A stretch of 64,000 bases of DNA from Lachnospiraceae bacterium (GTDB lineage: Bacteria > Bacillota > Clostridia > Lachnospirales > Lachnospiraceae): NCBI GenBank assembly GCA_022510745.1, contig JAFLSY010000002.1, positions 124,001 through 188,000 of the forward strand, given 5' to 3'. The notes beneath the pieces are model-generated. The model saw nothing but the letters and a program-made list of their open reading frames with translations, was not told the DNA's origin and ran no database searches. This document shows, piece after piece, positions 27,170-35,176 of this stretch. A program made the position numbers and the translations under genes. How positions within the stretch are numbered: position 1 is the first letter of the stretch; each line of letters begins with the position of its first letter.

Positions 27170-28018
27170 ATGGCTCAGCTAATTGACGGGAAAGCAATTT
27201 CCGCACAGATAAAAGAGGAATTAAAGGAAAAGGTAAGTGCCTTAAAAGCACAGGGCAGAGAAACAACGCTTGCGGTAATACAGGTTGGGAATGACCCTGC
27301 TTCCACCGTATATGTCGGAAATAAGAAAAAGGCCTGCGAATATATCGGAATCAGGTCACTGGCGTACGAATTGCCGGAGGAAACCGGTGAGGAAGAACTG
27401 TTAAACCTGATATCGGAATTGAATGCAAGAAAAGACGTAAACGGTATTTTGGTACAACTGCCTTTGCCCGGGCATATCGATGAGGATAAGGTCATAAAGA
27501 GTATTGCGCCTTCCAAAGATGTGGATGGTTTTCATCCTCAGAATGTGGGAGCGCTCTGTATCGGAGAACCGGGATTTGTTTCCTGTACGCCTGCAGGTAT
27601 CATCCAACTGTTAAAACGCTCCGGTATTACGATAGAAGGAAAGGAATGCGTAGTAGTGGGCAGGAGCAATATAGTGGGGAAGCCCATGGCGCTTTTACTG
27701 CTTAGGGAGAACGGTACGGTCACGGTTGCACATTCCCGTACTCGGAATTTAAAAGAAATTACAAAGCGGGCGGATATTTTGGTGGCGGCCGTAGGTAAGC
27801 CCAAAATGATTACCCGGGAATATATAAAAGAAGGTGCGGTGGTTATCGATGTAGGAATCCATCGTATGGATAACAAAAAGCTCTGCGGCGATGTGGACTA
27901 TGAAGATGTAGAACCCATCTGCAGTGCCATCACACCGGTTCCGGGAGGCGTCGGTCCCATGACGATTGCCATGCTGATGCATAATTGTGTAGAGTCTTTA
28001 AATTTACAGGAAGGTTAG
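27170..28018 (+). CDS. folD: Bifunctional methylene-THF dehydrogenase / methenyl-THF cyclohydrolase FolD
   Basis: 282 residues. It interconverts 10-formyl-, 5,10-methenyl- and 5,10-methylene-THF with NADP. Motifs are DPASTVYVGNKKKACEYIGI with the YxxxK catalytic pair, GILVQLPLPGHID, VVGRSNIVGKPMALLL in the Rossmann domain, and PVPGGVGPMTIAML at the end. AAAGGAG precedes the ATG. It follows fhs after 25 bp and so completes a two-step pathway in one operon. Confidence 0.97.
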   Translation: MAQLIDGKAISAQIKEELKEKVSALKAQGRETTLAVIQVGNDPASTVYVGNKKKACEYIGIRSLAYELPEETGEEELLNLISELNARKDVNGILVQLPLPGHIDEDKVIKSIAPSKDVDGFHPQNVGALCIGEPGFVSCTPAGIIQLLKRSGITIEGKECVVVGRSNIVGKPMALLLLRENGTVTVAHSRTRNLKEITKRADILVAAVGKPKMITREYIKEGAVVIDVGIHRMDNKKLCGDVDYEDVEPICSAITPVPGGVGPMTIAMLMHNCVESLNLQEG

Positions 28019-28027
28019 GAGTTCCTT

Positions 28028-29473
28028 ATGAAATGTCCCAATTGTGGAACAGACATGAAGGATGGCGATCTTTACTGTGAAGTATGTGGTGAAGAGATAC
28101 ATATTGTGCCAGACTTTGAACCAGAAATTGAATATAGCATATCGGAAACGCTTTCCGGTATCAGCGAAGATGTTTTAGAGGAAGTTCCGGACGAGAAGCA
28201 GGGATCGGCAGTAAAAAAAGAGATCACAGCTAACAAAAGAAAATTAAAACGAATCATTGCGATTGGCGCTCTGACCCTCCTTTTGATCATAGGTGCGGCT
28301 GCGGCGGTTATTGGCATACGGAACTATCGTTACAATTCGGTGCAGTATCAGATTTCCCGGGCACAGGCATGTGTAGCTTCAGGAAATGTAGAGGAGGCCC
28401 TCGGTTTTTATCAGAGGGCAGTAGAGCTGGAGGAAAATATTTATCTGCGGTTTCAGCTTGCCGCCCTGTATGAACAGAATGGTCAGAATCAGGAATATGT
28501 GAATACCTTAAGCTTTATCATTTCTTCGCCATATACCACGGAAGATGAACTGGAAACGGCCTATAAACGGCTGATCGCTTATTTCCGTGATAGGGAGGAT
28601 TACGCTTCCATAAATACTCTTTTGATCAATACGGAGAATGAAGCCATACGTAATATGTTTCAGCATTATATGGCCGCACCGCCGGAGTTCAGTTATACGG
28701 AGGGAACCTATGCGGAAGTGATTCCGTTAAAACTGTCGGCCAGTACGCAGGGGACTATTTACTATACTACGGATGGCACTCTTCCTAGTGACAGCAGCGA
28801 TATATATACGACGCCGATTTTTCTGGATACGGGAACATTTGTGATAACCGCCATGTTCGTAAATGAATACGGAATCAGCAGTGAAGTGGTTGCCAAGACC
28901 TATATCATAGATATTATGAAGCCTCCTGCACCGGAGGTGGAAACTTACAGCGGTGAATATACGTCGCCGACTATGATAAAAGTGGTGGTGCCGGCGGATG
29001 GTACGGTTTATTATACGACGGACGGCAGTATTCCCACGGACCATTCCGCACAATACAGGGAAGCCATTCCCATGCCGTTAGGAAAAAGCACATTTAAATT
29101 TATTATCTACAATGAAGAAGGGGTGTGCGGCAGCTGCACTACAAGACAGTATGAATTGGTGCTGCCCACCGATTTTACGGTGGATATGGCCTTACAAGGG
29201 ATTAAAGAAGAGTTGGTTTTAAGCGGTAAGCTTCTGGATACGGAGGGAACCATAGCGGGCAATCTGCCGGGAAGATATATATATGCTTTTCAGTCCGCAC
29301 AAACTCTTGCTGGTATGGGAGATTTTTATATCCTTACCGAACTCTATGAGGATTCTGCCGGGGTACAAAATAGAACGGGGACTATTTATGCGGTTGACAT
29401 CTACACACAGACTTACTATAAGCTGATAGGAGAACCTTTTAAAAATCCTATTTTAGAATTGATTAACGGCTGA
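28028..29473 (+). CDS. Zinc-ribbon, single-helix, TPR and double chitobiase-C-like domain protein
   Basis: 481 residues with an unusual order of parts. Residues 1-22 are a zinc ribbon (CPNCGTDMKDGDLYCEVCGE); an acidic linker follows, then one transmembrane helix (about 77-97; IAIGALTLLLIIGAAAAVIG). TPR-like helices span about 105-215 (GNVEEALGFYQRAVELE). Two beta domains then carry the repeated motif GTIYYTTDGTLPS and GTVYYTTDGSIPT (about 230-300 and 310-380), typical of chitobiase/hexosaminidase C-terminal (CHB_HEX_C-like) modules. If topology follows the positive-inside rule, the ribbon is cytoplasmic and the TPR and beta domains are outside. It lies 9 bp after folD with AGGAG. Function is unknown; a wall-sensing or binding role is a guess. 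Confidence 0.85.
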   Translation: MKCPNCGTDMKDGDLYCEVCGEEIHIVPDFEPEIEYSISETLSGISEDVLEEVPDEKQGSAVKKEITANKRKLKRIIAIGALTLLLIIGAAAAVIGIRNYRYNSVQYQISRAQACVASGNVEEALGFYQRAVELEENIYLRFQLAALYEQNGQNQEYVNTLSFIISSPYTTEDELETAYKRLIAYFRDREDYASINTLLINTENEAIRNMFQHYMAAPPEFSYTEGTYAEVIPLKLSASTQGTIYYTTDGTLPSDSSDIYTTPIFLDTGTFVITAMFVNEYGISSEVVAKTYIIDIMKPPAPEVETYSGEYTSPTMIKVVVPADGTVYYTTDGSIPTDHSAQYREAIPMPLGKSTFKFIIYNEEGVCGSCTTRQYELVLPTDFTVDMALQGIKEELVLSGKLLDTEGTIAGNLPGRYIYAFQSAQTLAGMGDFYILTELYEDSAGVQNRTGTIYAVDIYTQTYYKLIGEPFKNPILELING

Positions 29474-29502
29474 AAATAAATATTAATACATAATTACAAC
29501 AC

Positions 29503-29547
29503 GCCAAAAGAACCTTAGCTAAGGTGAAAGATGATTCGGTTCTTGGC
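29503..29547 (+). other. Structured leader before nfnA
   Basis: GCCAAAAGAACC (29503-29514) can pair, with two bulged A, with GGTTCTTGGC (29538-29547). Inside it lies the perfect 14-bp palindrome ACCTTAGCTAAGGT (29512-29525). No T run follows, so this is not a standard terminator. It may be an operator or a 5' leader structure. Confidence 0.45.
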
Positions 29548-29563
29548 AGAATGAGAGGAAAAA

Positions 29564-30442
29564 ATGTATAAGATTATCAATGCAAAGCAACTGACGGACA
29601 CCATTTTTGAAATGGAAGTAGAGGCTGCCAGAGTGGCAAAAGCCTGTCAACCGGGACAATTTGTAATTGTCAGGACGGATGAAGAAGGAGAAAGAATTCC
29701 GCTTACTATCTGTGATTATGACAGGGAAAAAGGTACGATCACCATCGTATTTCAGATTGTAGGTGCTGCCACACAGATGATGGCCGGCTTAAAAGCAGGC
29801 GATGCTTTTCAAGATTTTGTGGGGCCTTTGGGATGTCCTTCCGAATTTGTATCGGAGGATTTGGAAAACCTTAAAAAGAAGAAAATGCTTTTTGTGGCAG
29901 GAGGTGTTGGTACCGCACCTGTATATCCTCAGGTGAAATGGCTGCATGAACATGGGATTGAAGCAGATGTGATTGTAGGAGCAAAAACGAAGGATTTATT
30001 GATTCTGGAAAAAGAAATGGAAGCGGTTGCCGGAAATCTTTATGTAACTACCGATGACGGATCTTATGGCAGAAGCGGCATGGTGACCCAGACGATTCAG
30101 GATCTGGTAAACGAAGGTAAGCATTATGATGTATGCGTTGCCATCGGCCCTATGATCATGATGAAATTTGTCTGCAAGCTCACTAAGGAGTTAAATCTGC
30201 CCACTATTGTCAGCTTAAATCCTATCATGGTGGACGGTACGGGAATGTGCGGCGCCTGCCGTGTCAGTGTAGGCGGAAAAGTAAAATTTGCCTGTGTTGA
30301 CGGACCGGAATTTGACGGTCATGAGGTGGATTTTGACGAAGCTATGCAGCGCCAGCAGATTTATAAGACTGCAGAAGGCAGAGCCTTCTTAAAGGCAAAA
30401 GAAGGTGCTTCTCATCATGGTGGATGCGGAAACTGTAATTAA
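29564..30442 (+). CDS. nfnA: NfnA-type ferredoxin-NADP reductase subunit (FAD/[2Fe-2S])
   Basis: 292 residues of the sulfide/dihydroorotate dehydrogenase electron-transfer type. The FAD domain has GQFVIVRTDEEGERIPLT, the NAD domain has FVAGGVGTAPVYPQVKWL, and a C-terminal cysteine cluster (GTGMCGACRVSVGG, FACVDGPEFDGHEVDF) binds [2Fe-2S]. A His/Cys-rich end (HHGGCGNCN) is also seen. Paired with the next gene this matches NfnAB, the complex that couples NADH and reduced ferredoxin to NADP+ reduction by flavin-based electron bifurcation in clostridia. Both genes share an almost identical ribosome-site region, GGCAGAATG(A/T)GAGG. A sulfide dehydrogenase or glutamate synthase partner role is the alternative. 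Confidence 0.9.
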   Translation: MYKIINAKQLTDTIFEMEVEAARVAKACQPGQFVIVRTDEEGERIPLTICDYDREKGTITIVFQIVGAATQMMAGLKAGDAFQDFVGPLGCPSEFVSEDLENLKKKKMLFVAGGVGTAPVYPQVKWLHEHGIEADVIVGAKTKDLLILEKEMEAVAGNLYVTTDDGSYGRSGMVTQTIQDLVNEGKHYDVCVAIGPMIMMKFVCKLTKELNLPTIVSLNPIMVDGTGMCGACRVSVGGKVKFACVDGPEFDGHEVDFDEAMQRQQIYKTAEGRAFLKAKEGASHHGGCGNCN

Positions 30443-30511
30443 GTCAACAAGATAATGAAACAATAATATAAATATAATGCAAGCCGTTTTGCGGCAGAAT
30501 GTGAGGAAAAA

Positions 30512-31897
30512 ATGGACGTATTGAAGAAAGTGCCGGTTCGTGAGCAGGAGCCTCAGGTACGTGCGGCAAATTTTGAAGAAGTATGCTTAGGCTATAATAA
30601 AGAAGAAGCGATGGAAGAGGCAGCCCGCTGTATTAATTGTAAGAATGCACAGTGTATCAAAGGATGTCCTGTTGCCATCAATATTCCCGGTTTTATTGAG
30701 TGCATCAAGGCGGGGGACGTAGAGGGAGCATATCAGGTTATCAGTGAAGCTTCCGCACTGCCCGCAGTCTGTGGTCGTGTCTGCCCGCAGGAGAGCCAGT
30801 GTGAGGGTAAGTGTATCCGCGGTATTAAAGGAGAACCGATATCCATCGGAAAATTAGAGCGTTTTGCAGCTGACTGGGCAAGAGAAAACGGAATCAAACC
30901 CGAAGGTGCAAAGGAAAAGAACGGCAAAAAGGTAGCCGTGATCGGTTCCGGCCCCGCAGGTCTTACCTGTGCGGGAGATTTGGCAAAGATGGGTTATGAT
31001 GTGACGATTTTCGAGGCATTGCATGAACCCGGCGGCGTATTGGTATATGGTATTCCCGAGTTCCGTCTGCCCAAAGAGGCGGTTGTGGCAAAGGAAATTG
31101 AAAATGTAAAGAGTCTGGGTGTTAAGATTGAGACCAATGTGGTAGTGGGCAAGTCCATTACCATTGATGAACTGCTTTCCGAGGAAGGCTTTTCAGCCGT
31201 CTTTATTGGTTCCGGCGCAGGTCTGCCTAAGTTTATGGGCATTCCCGGAGAGAATGCAAACGGTGTGTTCTCCGCAAATGAATACTTGACCAGAAGCAAT
31301 CTGATGAAGGCCTTTAATGAAGATTCCAATACTCCCATTATGCGGGGTAAAAAGGTTGCTGTAGTAGGCGGCGGTAACGTGGCTATGGATGCTGCCAGAA
31401 CCGCATTGCGGCTGGGCGCCGAAGTGCATATTGTATATCGTAGGAGTGAAGAGGAACTGCCTGCCCGTGTGGAAGAAGTGCATCACGCTAAGGAAGAAGG
31501 CATTATCTTCGATTTATTGACCAATCCGGTCGAAATATTGCAGGATGAAAAAGGCTGGGTAACCGGTATGAAATGTATCAGAATGGAACTGGGTGCACCG
31601 GATGAATCCGGCAGAAGACGTCCCGTAGAGGTAGCCGGTTCTGAATTTGTTATCGATGTGGATACGGTTATTATGTCTTTGGGAACTTCGCCCAATCCGT
31701 TGATCTCATCTACAACGGAAGGACTCGAAACCAATAAGTGGAAATGTATCATTGCAGAGGAAGAGAACGGCAAAACTACCAAGGAAGGTGTTTATGCCGG
31801 TGGAGATGCGGTAACGGGCGCTGCAACCGTTATTCTGGCAATGGGTGCAGGAAAAGCAGGCGCAAAGGGTATTGACGAATATCTGCGTAACAAATGA
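30512..31897 (+). CDS. nfnB: NfnB-type NADPH oxidoreductase (glutamate synthase small-subunit-like)
   Basis: 461 residues. The N-terminus binds two [4Fe-4S] clusters (CINCKNAQCIKGCPVAIN and CGRVCPQESQCEGKC). FAD (VAVIGSGPAGLTCAGDLAKM) and NADP (VAVVGGGNVAMDAARTALRL) Rossmann domains follow, with the closing TGAATVILAMGAGKAGAKGI. This is the GltD/NfnB family, often misnamed gltA/gltD; no glutamate synthase large subunit is nearby, and adjacency to nfnA supports Nfn. A TATAAT (30473-30478) in the AT-rich gap could be a -10 box, but no good -35 is seen. The complex would balance NADH, NADPH and ferredoxin pools. Confidence 0.92.
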   Translation: MDVLKKVPVREQEPQVRAANFEEVCLGYNKEEAMEEAARCINCKNAQCIKGCPVAINIPGFIECIKAGDVEGAYQVISEASALPAVCGRVCPQESQCEGKCIRGIKGEPISIGKLERFAADWARENGIKPEGAKEKNGKKVAVIGSGPAGLTCAGDLAKMGYDVTIFEALHEPGGVLVYGIPEFRLPKEAVVAKEIENVKSLGVKIETNVVVGKSITIDELLSEEGFSAVFIGSGAGLPKFMGIPGENANGVFSANEYLTRSNLMKAFNEDSNTPIMRGKKVAVVGGGNVAMDAARTALRLGAEVHIVYRRSEEELPARVEEVHHAKEEGIIFDLLTNPVEILQDEKGWVTGMKCIRMELGAPDESGRRRPVEVAGSEFVIDVDTVIMSLGTSPNPLISSTTEGLETNKWKCIIAEEENGKTTKEGVYAGGDAVTGAATVILAMGAGKAGAKGIDEYLRNK

Positions 31898-31924
31898 TAT
31901 TTGCGGTAATTGATAGGAGCGCAT

Positions 31925-32224
31925 ATGGTAAAGCACATTGTTTTATGGAATTTTAATCCGGATATGACGGCAGAAGAGAAAAAGGCTGCAGGCGAGAAGA
32001 TGAAGTCCCTTCTGGAGCCTATTAAGGAACTGGTGGATGGTGCAGTGGATATTCAGTTGGTAGTAAATGAACTGGATTCCAGCAACCGTGAAATTGCATT
32101 GATTGGCACATATGAAAGTGTAGAGGCCCTAAAAGCCTATCAGGTTCATCCTGCCCATGTAGAAGCAGGTAAGTTTGTCAGAAGCGTGACCTGCGAGCGT
32201 GCCTGCCTGGATTATGAGGAGTAA
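31925..32224 (+). CDS. Dabb (stress-response A/B barrel) domain protein
   Basis: 99 residues forming one ferredoxin-like alpha/beta barrel half: VKHIVLWNFNPDMTAEEK, then YESVEALKAYQVHPAHVEAG and a final strand (FVRSVTCERACLDY). Dabb proteins dimerise; most have no known substrate, while some plant relatives act as cyclases. ATG 31925 has AGGAG five bases upstream and is preferred over TTG 31910. It follows nfnB after 27 bp and may share its transcript, but this does not reveal a role. Confidence 0.9.
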   Translation: MVKHIVLWNFNPDMTAEEKKAAGEKMKSLLEPIKELVDGAVDIQLVVNELDSSNREIALIGTYESVEALKAYQVHPAHVEAGKFVRSVTCERACLDYEE

Positions 32225-32250
32225 ACTATTTCCTGACGGGAGGAATGGAT

Positions 32251-33084
32251 ATGCCATGGTGTCAAAAATGTAAGAATGAGTATAAGGAAGGAATCAGTAT
32301 CTGTCCCGACTGTGGCTGCGAGCTGTTAGCAGATGAAACGGCGGAATATAAGCCTCTTACTTTCGGTAGTAAGGAAGAACTCTCTAATTTAATGGACTTT
32401 CTTAAGTACAACGATATTTCGGAAGTGAAAATGGTAAAGAGCGAGGATGCCGATGAAGGGCAAGCGGACGAAAACGAAGAGGAGAAAGAAGACTGGGAGC
32501 TTTTTGTAGCGGAAGCTGTCTTTGAAAAAGCGGCAAAATTGGTTTATGTCTATAAGCAGCAGGCGGAAGAGGAACGAGAAGAGAAAACGCCGATTGCTCC
32601 TTCATCCATTTATGAAAACAGCGCAGAGAGAGCAGCGGACAATAAATCATCAGCTTATATGCTGCTGATAGTGGGAGGTTTAGGGCTTTTAGTGGTCGCA
32701 CTGGGAATTATGGGTGTATTGCCATTTAGACTGACCGGAACCATGAAGTACATGACCTATGGTATCATGAGCGCCCTGTTCATTTTGTTCATCATCATGG
32801 GAATCGTATCCATGAAGTCCTATCATTTTTTTGCAAAAAAAGCAGAATCGGAAAATTCCTTGAGAAGCACGATTGAAAAATGGTGTCTGGAGAATCTAAA
32901 ATCAGCAGATTTCGAGGGAGAAACCTCTGCAGCAGAAGTTTCCGAAGAGGAAAAATATTTTAAGCGGGCATCTTGGATGAAGGAGAAGATTTCAAAACAA
33001 TTCCTCAATCTGGATGAGGCCTTTTTGGAAAATTTTGTGGATGAGATCTATGATCAAGTTTTTGACGAAGAGCAGGAAACATGA
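32251..33084 (+). CDS. Zinc-ribbon protein with two transmembrane helices, DUF2007-like
   Basis: 277 residues. Four cysteines near the N-terminus (CQKCKNEYKEGISICPDCGC) form a zinc ribbon. Residues about 33-105 resemble the small DUF2007/putative signal-transducing fold (FGSKEELSNLMDFLKYNDIS, LFVAEAVFEKAAKLVYV), interrupted by an acidic insert. Two helices follow (about 135-157 and 168-190), then a soluble alpha-helical tail. ATG 32251 has GGGAGG seven bases upstream; an ATG at 32245 overlaps that site too closely. It overlaps rlmH by four bases (ATGA), so translation is coupled. Function is unknown. Confidence 0.82.
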   Translation: MPWCQKCKNEYKEGISICPDCGCELLADETAEYKPLTFGSKEELSNLMDFLKYNDISEVKMVKSEDADEGQADENEEEKEDWELFVAEAVFEKAAKLVYVYKQQAEEEREEKTPIAPSSIYENSAERAADNKSSAYMLLIVGGLGLLVVALGIMGVLPFRLTGTMKYMTYGIMSALFILFIIMGIVSMKSYHFFAKKAESENSLRSTIEKWCLENLKSADFEGETSAAEVSEEEKYFKRASWMKEKISKQFLNLDEAFLENFVDEIYDQVFDEEQET

Positions 33085-33560
33085 AAGTATCCATTGTATG
33101 CGTAGGCAAGATCAAGGAAAAATTCTATAAAGACGCAATGGAGGAGTATTTAAAAAGACTTTCCCGTTACTGTAAGATGGAGGTTTTAGAGGTAGCGGAC
33201 GAGAAGACGCCGGAAGGTGCGAGTTCCTCTGAGGAGGAACAGATAAAGCGACGGGAAGGGGAGAGGCTGCTTGCTAAACTAAAAGAGGACGCTTATGTCA
33301 TTACACTGGAAATTACAGGCAGTAAGGTCGATTCCCTTGCGTTTTCCGATATGATAAAACAAATCGGTATTAACGGAAAAAGTCATATTCAGTTTGTGAT
33401 AGGGGGCTCTTTGGGACTGCATGAAATTGTCAGTGCAAGAGCAGATAAGAAACTGAGTTTTTCCGACATGACCTTTCCCCATCAGTTGATGCGCGTGATT
33501 CTTTGTGAGCAGATTTACAGGGGCTACCGCATTTTAAACGGGGAGCCGTATCATAAATAA
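33081..33560 (+). CDS. rlmH: 23S rRNA pseudouridine-1915 N3-methyltransferase RlmH
   Basis: 159 residues, the standard RlmH length. It is a SPOUT methyltransferase acting on 23S rRNA helix 69 of the 70S ribosome with S-adenosylmethionine. The knot motif is FVIGGSLGLHEIV, and the end has KLSFSDMTFPHQLMRVILCEQIYRGY and LNGEPYHK, which are diagnostic. It overlaps the preceding gene by ATGA. A strong terminator follows. Confidence 0.97.
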   Translation: MKVSIVCVGKIKEKFYKDAMEEYLKRLSRYCKMEVLEVADEKTPEGASSSEEEQIKRREGERLLAKLKEDAYVITLEITGSKVDSLAFSDMIKQIGINGKSHIQFVIGGSLGLHEIVSARADKKLSFSDMTFPHQLMRVILCEQIYRGYRILNGEPYHK

Positions 33561-33570
33561 CTGTTAATAT

Positions 33571-33607
33571 AAACTGCCGTCAATACTCAATAGTGACGGC
33601 AGTTTTT
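33571..33607 (+). terminator. Intrinsic terminator after rlmH
   Basis: AAACTGCCGTCA (33571-33582) pairs with TGACGGCAGTTT (33594-33605); the last arm runs into five T in all. Confidence 0.9.
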
Positions 33608-33667
33608 CTGCCTTTTGTAAATTTTTACTTAATATTTTTGTATTTTCTTTTATTGTAGAAAATGGTA

Positions 33668-33676
33668 TGTTATAAT
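33668..33676 (+). promoter_or_regulatory. Extended -10 promoter of the lgt-like gene
   Basis: TGTTATAAT (33668-33676) is a TG-extended perfect -10. No convincing -35 is present at 17 bp, which is common for extended -10 promoters. Confidence 0.6.
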
Positions 33677-33720
33677 AAGCAAGTTCGAGAGAAATTCTAA
33701 ATCTTCCGAGGAGGATTTTT

Positions 33721-34473
33721 ATGTATAATGATTTATTTTCCATAGGTCCCATTACCATTCACACCTATGGCTTAATGGTTGCGATCGGTGTGCTGGCGGC
33801 TCTCTTTACAGGGGAAGCCAGAGCGAAAAAAAGGAATATGGATGCAGACGCCCTCTATCCGATGACGTTCTTGTGCGTAGTATTGGGCTTTTGCGCGGCA
33901 AAGGTACTGTTCTGTATTGTGGAATGGAAAAACTTTGTTCAAAATCCGCTAAGTGTGCTGAACAACAGTGGATTTGTGGTTTACGGCGGTATTTTAGGCG
34001 GCGTGCTGACAGCTTATCTATATTGCAGAATAAAGAAACTGTCTTTTGTGGACTACTTTGATCTGATGATGCCTTCGGTGGCATTGGCGCAGGCTTTTGG
34101 AAGACTGGGCTGCTTTTTTGCCGGATGCTGTTACGGCAGGGAAACGGATTCCTTTATTGGAATTGCATTTTCCCAATCCGATTATGCGCCAAATGGGGTA
34201 AAGATGATTCCCACTCAGCTTTTTTCCAGTGCGGGAATGTTCCTTATTGCAGGTATTTTATTCCGGTACGCAAGTAAAGAGCGGCCTAAGTTAAAAGTGG
34301 GCGCTCTGTATTTGATCCTTTACAGTATCGGCAGATTTACCATAGAGTTTTTCCGAAACGATCATAGAGGAGCGATAGGAATTTTTTCCACTTCCCAGTT
34401 TATTTCTTTCTTTGTACTGGTACTGGGGCTTATCCTATTTTTTCGGAATCAGAAAAGTGAGGAAAAGGCATGA
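33721..34473 (+). CDS. lgt: Prolipoprotein diacylglyceryl transferase family protein (Lgt-like, variant signature)
   Basis: 250 residues with about seven hydrophobic helices. Lgt transfers diacylglycerol from phosphatidylglycerol to the lipobox cysteine of prolipoproteins. The N-terminus (GPITIHTYGLMVAIGVL) and C-terminal RFTIEFFRNDHRG fit Lgt. The central signature reads GRLGCFFAGCCYGR in place of the classical GRxGNFxNxExxG, so the Asn and Glu positions are Cys and the second Asn is Ala. Such variants occur in annotated Lgt proteins of clostridia, but activity should not be taken for granted. GAGGAGG precedes the ATG. It overlaps the ATPase gene by ATGA and is transcribed with an ABC transporter. 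Confidence 0.82.
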   Translation: MYNDLFSIGPITIHTYGLMVAIGVLAALFTGEARAKKRNMDADALYPMTFLCVVLGFCAAKVLFCIVEWKNFVQNPLSVLNNSGFVVYGGILGGVLTAYLYCRIKKLSFVDYFDLMMPSVALAQAFGRLGCFFAGCCYGRETDSFIGIAFSQSDYAPNGVKMIPTQLFSSAGMFLIAGILFRYASKERPKLKVGALYLILYSIGRFTIEFFRNDHRGAIGIFSTSQFISFFVLVLGLILFFRNQKSEEKA

Positions 34474-35174
34474 GTGCATTTGTTGAATTTCAGGCTGTTG
34501 GCAAAGTTTATCAGTCTGGAGAGGTTTCTATACAAGCATTAAAAGATGTTGATTTTGAAATAAACAAGGGCGAATTCTGCGTTATCGTAGGAGCCTCTGG
34601 TGCCGGAAAAACAACGATTTTAAATATTTTAGGCGGTATGGATACGCTGACCGAAGGCAAGGTGTTTTTAGACGGACAGGAGATATCCGCATATAATAAA
34701 AAACAGCTCACTTCCTATCGCAGATATGATGTGGGTTTTGTTTTCCAGTTTTATAATTTGGTGCAGAATCTGACAGCACTTGAGAATGTAGAACTGGCCG
34801 CCCAGATATGTAAAGAGCCGTTAGATGCCATGGAAGTGCTTACGGATGTGGGATTAAAGGATCGCAGCAAGAACTTTCCCGCACAGCTTTCCGGTGGTGA
34901 ACAGCAAAGAGTGGCAATTGCCAGAGCATTGGCTAAAAATCCGAAGTTGCTGCTCTGTGATGAACCTACCGGTGCCTTGGATTACAACACCGGAAAAGCG
35001 GTATTGAAACTGCTGCAGGATACCTGCAGGCAGAAGGGTAAGACGGTGGTAGTCATTACGCACAATCAGGCGCTGACTGCTATGGCGGATAGAATTATCA
35101 CGGTAAAGAGCGGCACGGTGCAGGGCATGGTGCTGAATAAAAATATTGTCAATGTTGAAGAGATTGAGTGGTAG
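34470..35174 (+). CDS. ABC transporter ATP-binding protein, MacB/LolD/FtsE-like
   Basis: 234 residues with a complete nucleotide-binding domain: Walker [11 protein letters not shown]-loop [19 protein letters not shown], signature [16 protein letters not shown], Walker [13 protein letters not shown] and switch His VVITHNQA. The ENVELAA and PTGALD features place it with ATPases that drive FtsX-type permeases (mechanotransmission type VII). It overlaps lgt by four bases and the next gene, which encodes the FtsX-type permease, follows immediately. The substrate or mechanical target is not known. Confidence 0.95.
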   Translation: MSAFVEFQAVGKVYQSGEVSIQALKDVDFEINKGEFCVIVGASGAGKTTILNILGGMDTLTEGKVFLDGQEISAYNKKQLTSYRRYDVGFVFQFYNLVQNLTALENVELAAQICKEPLDAMEVLTDVGLKDRSKNFPAQLSGGEQQRVAIARALAKNPKLLLCDEPTGALDYNTGKAVLKLLQDTCRQKGKTVVVITHNQALTAMADRIITVKSGTVQGMVLNKNIVNVEEIEW

Positions 35175-35176
35175 TT

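Noticed and set aside
30512..31897. Glutamate synthase small subunit GltD
   Set aside because: The sequence family allows it, but no large subunit is nearby and the NfnA-type gene directly precedes it, so NfnB is the better call.
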